A program made the translations under genes and the position numbers. From Flavobacteriales bacterium (GTDB taxonomy: Bacteria; Bacteroidota; Bacteroidia; Flavobacteriales_F; PHOS-HE28), in NCBI GenBank assembly GCA_016715995.1, contig JADJXF010000009.1, forward strand, positions 1 through 64,000: a stretch of DNA of 64,000 nucleotides. Reading direction: 5' to 3'. The notes under the pieces were generated by a model. That model saw only the letters and a list, made by a program, of their open reading frames with translations. It searched no databases and was not told the origin of the DNA. Of the stretch, positions 58,218 to 64,000 are shown in pieces. Numbering within the stretch: the first letter of the stretch is position 1; each line of letters starts with the position of its first letter.

Positions 58218-61200
58218 ATGCAACGCTTCCTGCTTTCCCTTTTCCTATCCGCCGTCCTTGTCGCCGCATCTGCGCAGACGAGTTCGCAGCGCGCCTCCGT
58301 CCAGCTCACCGCCACGGTACAGGCCTCGCCGCCTCGCATCACGCTCAACTGGACCTCACTGCCCAGCACCACGAGCATCACCATTTACCGCAAGCTGAAG
58401 ACGGCGACTTCGTGGGGCAGTTCCATCGCCACGCCGGCCTCTTCCGACCTGAGCTGGCAGGACAACAACGTGCTGGTGGGCACAGCGTATGAGTATCGCG
58501 TGGTCAGGGTCTCGAATGGGACCACGGGCCAGGGCTACATCGCCAGTGGCATCGATGTGGCGCCCGTTGATTTCCGCGGGAAGATGATCCTGCTCGTGGA
58601 CAACACCATCGCCGGAGGTCTCGCCAGTGAGTTGCAACAGCTCGAGCAGGACCTGCGCGCGGACGGGTGGGGCGTGCTGCGCCACGATGTGTCGCCGACA
58701 GCCACTGTCGTCAGCGTGCGCACAATCGTTGCAGGGCATTACAATGCGGATCCAACGAATGTGAAGGCAGTGTACATCATTGGTCATGTTCCCGTGCCGT
58801 ATTCCGGCAACGTGAACCCCGACGGCCACGGCGAGCACCTGGGCGCGTGGCCCTGCGATGGCTACTACGGAGAGCTGAACGGGAACTGGACTGATGCCAC
58901 GGTGAACAACAACGGAGCGCAACGCGCCGAGAACCGCAACATCCCCGGTGATGGCAAGTTCGATCAGAGCAATTTCCCCAGTGAGCTGGAACTGCAAGTA
59001 GGGCGCGTGGACCTGAGCAACATGCCCGCCTTTCCGCAAAGCGCGATCGAGTTGACGCGCGCCTACCTGAACAAGGCGCATGAGTACAAGATGAAGGTCT
59101 GGGTGCCACAGGTCAGGGCACTCATGTTCGACAACCTGCAATGGGTGAGCAATCCGTTGGCCGCGAGCGGATGGCGAAGCATGGCGCCTTTGGTGGGTCC
59201 TTCGAACATCACGAACGCCAACCAGAACAGCACGCCCTTCCATCAGCTCATGAACGGGCAGAGCCATCTTTGGACGTATAGCAGCGGAGCCGGAGGGCAG
59301 GCCATGGACGGCGGCGTGCTCACCTTCAACGCGGCCACGAACATCGGCACCACGCAGAACTTCGCGTCCACGAGCATGGGCGGCGTGTTCAACATGTCGT
59401 TCGGCAGCTATTTCGGCGATTGGGATAACCGCAACAATTTCCTGCGCGCGTACATCGCGGGCGGCGCCGGACTCGTGAGCTGCTGGTCGGCCATCCCAGG
59501 CTGGTATTTCCACCACATGGGACTGGGCGATCCGGTCGGGTACAGCACCTTGATCACGATGAACAACAGCGGCCTGTACACGCCCTTGCACGATGGCTGG
59601 CAGGGATCGATCGGCCGCACGCACCTGGGTCTGATGGGTGATCCCTCCGTGCGCATGAAGATGGTGGCGCCCCCGACAAACCTTGTGGTGTCCAACAGCT
59701 CGGGCGTCGCCACGTTCAGCTGGACGGCTTCCACGGAGACCGGGCTTACAGGTTATCACCTGTACGAGCTTGGCACCAATGGATCCATCACGCGACTGAC
59801 TCCCACGCCGGTGAGCGGCACGGGCTACTCCAATGCCGCCATACCGTTCATCGCGGGCCGCGAGTTCATGGTGCGCACCGTCAAGCTGGAAGTGAATACC
59901 AGCGGCAGTTACTACAACCTTTCGCTCGGTGCCTTCGGTGTCGCGGCCGGCACGCCGACCGCTGATTGCTTGGGCACGCCAGGTGGAAGTGCCATGCCCG
60001 GCACGCCATGCAACGATGGCAATGCTTGCACCACCAACGATTCGTGGAACGCCAGCTGCCAATGCACGGGCACACTGCCGCAAGCACCCGTGATCACCAG
60101 CATCACCGGGAACGGTCCCATCTGCGCGGGCCAGACCATCACCCTGAATGTGAGCGCCACGGGATTGGGCACGCTCACCTACGCATGGACCGGACCGAAT
60201 GGGTTCAACTCGACCCTTACGAACCCCACCATATCCTCTGCTACGGCCGCCGCATCAGGGGTGTACACCGCGACCGTGAGCAACGGCTGCAGCAGTGCGC
60301 AGCAAACGGTGGGTGTCACCGTGAACAATCCGCCCACTGCCACCATCAATTACGTGGGCTCGCCATTCTGCTCCGCGGCCGGCGTGGTTAGCGTCACCCG
60401 GACGGGCAACTCGGGAGGTTCATACAGCGTGAGCCCTTCCGGCTTGTCCATCAACACCGGTAATGGAAACGTTACACCTTCATCCAGCACGCCCGGCACC
60501 TATACGGTGACATATACGCTTGCGGCTTCCGGCGGATGCTCGGCATTCAGCACCACGGCGACCATCACGATTGCGGGAGCGCCTTCGGCCTCGATCACTT
60601 ATGGTGGCGCACCGATCTGTTCGAGCGCTGCGCCGTTGGCCGTGCAACGAACCGGTACGGCTGGTGGAAGCTATAGCGCTGCTCCATCCGGATTGTCGAT
60701 TCAGAGCAGCTCCGGTACCATCACACCGGCCAGCAGCAGTCCTGGAACCTACACGGTGACATACGCCATTGCGGCGGGCGGTGGCTGTGCGGCTTTCAGT
60801 ACCACTGCTCCAGTAACAATCACTGCGGCTTCCACATGGTACGCTGATCAGGATGGTGATGGCGCCGGCGATCCGGCCACTTCCATGCAGGGCTGCGCAC
60901 AGCCGACGGGGTACGTAGCGAATGCCGGTGACGGCTGCCCGCTTGATCCGAGCAAATCATCGCCCGGGAATTGCGGCTGTGGCAATCCGGAACCTGGAAC
61001 GGCTTGCAACGACGGTAACCCGAACACGGTGAATGACGTCATCGGCGCCAACTGCACTTGCGCAGGCACAGCGGTGAACATCGATTGCCTGGGCGCGGCG
61101 AACGGCACCGCGTTGCCGGGTACGCCTTGCAACGACAGCAACGCATCCACCGGCAATGACACGTGGAACGCGAACTGCCAGTGCGTTGGTCAGCTGATTG

Positions 61201-61805
61201 ATTGCCTAGGCGTGCCGGGAGGACCCGCGCTGCCCGGCTCTGCCTGCAACGACAGCAACCCGAATACGATCAACGACGTGTGGAGCGCGAACTGCACCTG
61301 TGCAGGCACGGCGGTCACCTTTGATTGCCTCGGTGTGGCCAACGGCACCGCTTTGCCTGGCATATCGTGCAACGACGGCAACTCGTCCACCGGCAATGAC
61401 ACGTGGAACACGAACTGCCAGTGCGTTGGTCAGCTGATTGATTGCTTGAGTGTGCCGGGTGGATCGGCGACGCCCGGCTCGGCCTGCAACGACAACAACC
61501 CGAACACGATTGACGACGCATGGACCGCTAGCTGCACATGCGCGGGCACGGCGGTCACCTTCGATTGCCTGGGCGTGGCCAACGGCACCGCGCTTCCGGG
61601 CACGTCGTGCAATGACGGCAACGTGTCCACCGGCAATGACACCTGGAACGCGAACTGCCAGTGCGTGGGTCAGCTGATTGATTGCTTGGGTGTGCCGGGT
61701 GGATCGGCGCTGCCCGGCTCGGCCTGCAACGACAACAACCCGAACACGATTGACGACGACGTGGAGCGCGAACTGCACCTGTGCAGGCACGGCGGTCACC
61801 TTTGA
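58218..61805 (+). CDS. Secreted C25/gingipain-fold protein with Cys-rich repeat array (paralogue 2), intact part of a frameshifted gene
   Basis: The 1195-residue open frame is the N-terminal part of a gene that really extends to 63876. Signal MQRFLLSLFLSAVLVAASAQ, Fn3-like domain, then the same C25-like region as its upstream neighbour (MILLVDNTI, VYIIGHVPVP, PCDGYYGEL, LQVGRVDL, AYLNKAHEYK). The catalytic positions are again lost (WTYSSGAGG in place of GHG, NMSFGSYFGDWD in place of the Cys site). One four-cysteine repeat follows, then Ig/PKD-like domains with TYTVTYTLAASGGC repeats (60085-60830), then the four-cysteine array. A single extra base near 61757-61763 sends the frame into nonsense (DDVERELHL) and a stop at 61805, removing the T9SS sorting domain. 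As written it could not be exported by the type IX system. Confidence 0.82.
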   Translation: MQRFLLSLFLSAVLVAASAQTSSQRASVQLTATVQASPPRITLNWTSLPSTTSITIYRKLKTATSWGSSIATPASSDLSWQDNNVLVGTAYEYRVVRVSNGTTGQGYIASGIDVAPVDFRGKMILLVDNTIAGGLASELQQLEQDLRADGWGVLRHDVSPTATVVSVRTIVAGHYNADPTNVKAVYIIGHVPVPYSGNVNPDGHGEHLGAWPCDGYYGELNGNWTDATVNNNGAQRAENRNIPGDGKFDQSNFPSELELQVGRVDLSNMPAFPQSAIELTRAYLNKAHEYKMKVWVPQVRALMFDNLQWVSNPLAASGWRSMAPLVGPSNITNANQNSTPFHQLMNGQSHLWTYSSGAGGQAMDGGVLTFNAATNIGTTQNFASTSMGGVFNMSFGSYFGDWDNRNNFLRAYIAGGAGLVSCWSAIPGWYFHHMGLGDPVGYSTLITMNNSGLYTPLHDGWQGSIGRTHLGLMGDPSVRMKMVAPPTNLVVSNSSGVATFSWTASTETGLTGYHLYELGTNGSITRLTPTPVSGTGYSNAAIPFIAGREFMVRTVKLEVNTSGSYYNLSLGAFGVAAGTPTADCLGTPGGSAMPGTPCNDGNACTTNDSWNASCQCTGTLPQAPVITSITGNGPICAGQTITLNVSATGLGTLTYAWTGPNGFNSTLTNPTISSATAAASGVYTATVSNGCSSAQQTVGVTVNNPPTATINYVGSPFCSAAGVVSVTRTGNSGGSYSVSPSGLSINTGNGNVTPSSSTPGTYTVTYTLAASGGCSAFSTTATITIAGAPSASITYGGAPICSSAAPLAVQRTGTAGGSYSAAPSGLSIQSSSGTITPASSSPGTYTVTYAIAAGGGCAAFSTTAPVTITAASTWYADQDGDGAGDPATSMQGCAQPTGYVANAGDGCPLDPSKSSPGNCGCGNPEPGTACNDGNPNTVNDVIGANCTCAGTAVNIDCLGAANGTALPGTPCNDSNASTGNDTWNANCQCVGQLIDCLGVPGGPALPGSACNDSNPNTINDVWSANCTCAGTAVTFDCLGVANGTALPGISCNDGNSSTGNDTWNTNCQCVGQLIDCLSVPGGSATPGSACNDNNPNTIDDAWTASCTCAGTAVTFDCLGVANGTALPGTSCNDGNVSTGNDTWNANCQCVGQLIDCLGVPGGSALPGSACNDNNPNTIDDDVERELHLCRHGGHL

Positions 61806-63242
61806 TTGCGTCGGCGTTGCCAACGGCACCGCGCTTCCGGGCACGTCGTGCAATGACGGCAACGCGTCCACCGGCAATGACACGGGAACGCGAACTGCCA
61901 GTGCGTGGGTCAGCTGATCGATTGCCGGGTGTTCCGCGGGGATCGGCGCTGCCCGGCTCAACCGACAGCAACCCGAACACGATCGACGACGCATGGACCG
62001 CTAGCTGCACATGCGCGGGCACGGCGGTCACCTTCGATTGCCTGGGCGTGGCCAACGGCACCGCGCTTCCAGGCACGTCGTGCAATGACGGCAACGTGTC
62101 CACCGGCAATGACACCTGGAACGCGAACTGCCAGTGCGTGGGTCAGCTGATTGATTGCTTGGGTGTGCCGGGTGGATCGGCGCTGCCCGGCTCGGCCTGC
62201 AACGACAACAACCCGAACACGATTGACGACGCGTGGAGCGCGAACTGCACCTGTGCAGGCACGGCGGTCACCTTTGATTGCGTCGGCGTTGCCAACGGCA
62301 CCGCGCTTCCGGGCACGTCGTGCAATGACGGCAACGCGTCCACCGGCAATGACATGTGGAACGCGAACTGCCAGTGCGTGGGTCAGCTGATCGATTGCCT
62401 GGGTGTTCCCGGGGGATCAGCGCTGCCCGGCTCAGCCTGCAACGACAGCAACCCGAACACGATCGACGACGCATGGACCGCTAGCTGCACATGCGCGGGC
62501 ACGGCGGTCACCTTCGATTGCCTGGGCGTGGCCAACGGCACCGCGCTTCCGGGCACGTCGTGCAATGACGGCAACTCGTCCACCGGCAATGACACCTGGA
62601 ACGCGAACTGCCAGTGCGTGGGTCAGCTGATTGATTGCTTGGGTGTGCCGGGTGGATCGGCGACGCCCGGCTCGGCCTGCAACGACAACAACCCGAACAC
62701 GATTGACGACGCGTGGACCGCGAGCTGCACATGCGCGGGCACGGCGGTCACCTTCGATTGCCTCGGCGTGGCCAACGGCACAGCTTTGCCTGGCATATCG
62801 TGCAACGACGGCAACTCGTCCACCGGCAATGACACGTGGAACACGAACTGCCAGTGCGTTGGTCAGCTGATCGATTGCTTGGGTGTGCCGGGTGGATCGG
62901 CGACGCCCGGCTCTGCCTGCAACGACAGCAACCCGAACACGATCAACGACGCATGGGGCGCGAGCTGCACATGCGGCACGGCGGTCACCTTCGATTGCCT
63001 TGGCGTGGCCAACGGCACGGCTTCCGGGCACGTCGTGCAACGACGGCAACCGTCCACCGGCAATGACACGGGAACGCGAACTGCCAGTGCGTTGGTCAGC
63101 TGATCGATTGCTTGGGTGTGCCGGGTGGATCGGCGCTGCCCGGCTCTGCCTGCAACGACAGCAACCCGAACACGATCAACGACGCATGGGGCGCGAACTG
63201 CACATGCATTGGAACGGCTGTCACCTTCGATTGCCTGGGCGT
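61083..63242 (+). repeat. Near-identical 240-bp tandem array in paralogue 2
   Basis: About nine copies of a 240-bp unit, each made of two related four-cysteine repeats (a 39-residue VANGTALPGTSCNDGN type and a 41-residue VPGGSALPGSACND type). Copies differ at only a few positions, so the expansion is recent or kept uniform by recombination. Two copies, around 61757-61965 and 62970-63075, hold all the indels. Confidence 0.88.
61925..63025 (+). pseudogene. Displaced-frame middle segment of paralogue 2
   Basis: This continues the four-cysteine array of the upstream frame but in another reading frame. Comparison with intact copies shows +1 near 61757-61763, -1 near 61883, -1 near 61925 and -6 near 61960. 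The sense sequence resumes at GSALPGSTDSNPNTIDDAW and runs through about nine repeats (until about 63017). It is then lost again by -2 near 63018, -1 near 63050 and -1 near 63070. There is no credible start codon, so it is best viewed as part of one broken or mis-assembled gene. Confidence 0.7.
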
Positions 63243-63876
63243 GGCCAACGGCACCGCATTGCCGGGCGCACCTTGTGATGACGGGAATCCCTTCACTTCG
63301 AATGATCAGTGGAATCCAGATTGCTTCTGTGTGGGCACGCTGGACCTTGCGGATTGTGCAGGTGTCCCGGGAGGAAGTGCGTTCATCGACGCGTGCGGCG
63401 TATGTGCCGGAGGCACCACCGGCATCGTACCGGATGCGGACAGCGATGGTGACGGACTCCTCGATTGCGTGGACAATTGCAGCGCGATCTCCAATTCGGG
63501 TCAAGGAGACTTCGATGGCGACGGCATCGGCGATGCTTGTGACAACTGCGTGTGGGTCTACAACCCGGACCAGGTGGATCAGGATGGCAACGGCCAGGGT
63601 GATGTGTGTGACATCACTACGGGCATTCCGGAGTCCGCGGACGCATCAGGTCTTGCACTGTGGCCGAATCCTGCTCACGACGGCCTGGTTCGTGTGGCCT
63701 GTAGCAATCCCAAAGTCAGGAATCTGAGGATGCATGATGCCTTGGGTGGCCTCGTGTTCCGTTCCGCCTGGCATGCTTACATCGACATTGAGGCGCTGGC
63801 CCCTGGCGTCTATATCGTGATTGCGCTGGATGCGGAAGGCAGACCGCTGGCGCAGACCCGGTTCGTCAAGCAATGA
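63112..63876 (+). CDS. C-terminal segment of paralogue 2 with TSP3 repeats and T9SS sorting domain
   Basis: A 254-residue frame opening at a TTG inside the repeat array, so the start is arbitrary. It carries the last two or three four-cysteine repeats and a DCAGVPGGSAFIDACGVCAGG unit. Thrombospondin type-3 calcium-binding repeats follow (DADSDGDGLLDCVDNC, DFDGDGIGDACDNC), then a type A sorting domain (LALWPNPAHDGLVRV to QTRFVKQ). The same order of domains ends paralogue 1, so this is the missing C-terminus of the gene that starts at 58218. A strong terminator lies 20 nt downstream. Confidence 0.78.
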   Translation: MGVPGGSALPGSACNDSNPNTINDAWGANCTCIGTAVTFDCLGVANGTALPGAPCDDGNPFTSNDQWNPDCFCVGTLDLADCAGVPGGSAFIDACGVCAGGTTGIVPDADSDGDGLLDCVDNCSAISNSGQGDFDGDGIGDACDNCVWVYNPDQVDQDGNGQGDVCDITTGIPESADASGLALWPNPAHDGLVRVACSNPKVRNLRMHDALGGLVFRSAWHAYIDIEALAPGVYIVIALDAEGRPLAQTRFVKQ

Positions 63877-63896
63877 CGGGCCATGTTGGATGGAGG

Positions 63897-63927
63897 GCCC
63901 CGGCTTCGGCCGGGGCTTTCCGCTTTT
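63897..63927. terminator. Rho-independent terminator with UUCG tetraloop
   Basis: Perfect 8-bp stem GCCCCGGC (63897-63904) with GCCGGGGC (63909-63916) and a TTCG loop, followed by TTTCCGCTTTT on the plus strand. It ends paralogue 2 and may also serve the convergent gene that ends at 63934. Confidence 0.8.
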
Positions 63928-63933
63928 CCGTGG

Positions 63934-64000
63934 TTACTTCAGCAGCGTGACGGTGCCGATCAACTCCGCCTTCTCCGGCGTGAACTGGTCCTTCGCGCGC
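63934..64000 (-). CDS. C-terminal end of a probable gliding-motility/T9SS type B protein (partial)
   Basis: A minus-strand frame enters from the right edge and stops at TAA 63934-63936. The readable tail is RAKDQFTPEKAELIGTVTLL followed by K. The IGTVTLLK ending and preceding Glu-Lys-Ala-Glu resemble the last strand of the gliding-associated CHU_C domain (compare GDVTLLR at the end of the PKD protein). Only 21 codons are visible, so the assignment is tentative. Confidence 0.5.
   Translation of the reverse strand, partial: RAKDQFTPEKAELIGTVTLLK

Noticed and set aside
58356..60083. 575-codon minus-strand frame opposite paralogue 2
   Set aside because: Arg/Ala/His-rich shadow; the plus strand has a signal peptide and a conserved domain.
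61083..63242. CRISPR-like or satellite array
   Set aside because: Period is 240 bp with no short repeat-spacer structure, and the array is coding for Cys-rich repeats.

Overview
The window is GC-rich DNA from a member of the Bacteroidota, most likely the Flavobacteriales. The evidence is type IX secretion (T9SS) C-terminal sorting domains on several secreted proteins, a PorP/SprF-family protein, a giant PKD-repeat protein ending in a gliding-motility-associated C-terminal domain, a Bacteroidota-type TamB, the serC-serA-DUF1015 order, and a recurrent TANNTTCG motif just upstream of many starts that resembles the Bacteroidota -7 box TANNTTTG. No rRNA, tRNA, CRISPR array or insertion sequence was seen.

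Layout. 1-0.75 kb: a small unknown ORF and a CdiI_3-like immunity gene with an apparent frameshift. 0.9-9.3 kb: a stand-alone DGQHR protein, two T9SS-exported proteins (FG-GAP repeats; choice-of-anchor B), a tandem universal stress protein and a TPR protein. 9.4-14.9 kb: tsaD diverging from a tamB-like gene that is split by one extra G. 15.0-17.9 kb: a three-gene, ATGA-coupled operon of an MbnP-like lipoprotein and two dihaem MauG/cytochrome-c-peroxidase lipoproteins. 17.9-26.7 kb: a lipoamide-dehydrogenase-like flavoprotein without the redox cysteines, diverging from a T9SS/gliding operon (PKD protein, PD40 protein, PorP/SprF). 26.8-37.2 kb: mostly minus-strand housekeeping genes (ABC-F, HEAT-like, outer-membrane barrel, PLP-binding protein, DUF1015-serA-serC) and a coupled formyltransferase/deacetylase/secreted-protein operon. 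37.2-41.0 kb: ferredoxin diverging from an acyl-CoA reductase, a beta-helix lipoprotein and murQ.

41.1-52.4 kb is a compact biosynthetic cluster. A 2158-residue A-PCP-KS-AT-ACP-aminotransferase megasynthase is followed after 6 nt by a 1323-residue C-A-PCP-TE synthetase and then by a stand-alone thioesterase closely related to the terminal TE. With no ketoreductase, the domain order predicts a 3-amino (probably 3,4-diamino) acid joined to a second, perhaps valine-like, residue.

Diverging from the cluster, 52.7-63.9 kb encodes two tandem paralogous secreted proteins. Each has an Fn3-like domain, a gingipain(C25)-like fold that seems to have lost its catalytic His and Cys, a long array of 39-41-residue four-cysteine repeats, thrombospondin type-3 repeats and a T9SS sorting domain. 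In the second gene the array is nearly identical at DNA level (240-bp period) and is broken by two clusters of small indels. The window ends in the C-terminus of another probable T9SS/gliding protein on the minus strand.

All assignments come from reading the sequence by eye. Substrate codes, homologies and promoter motifs were not tested by any search.
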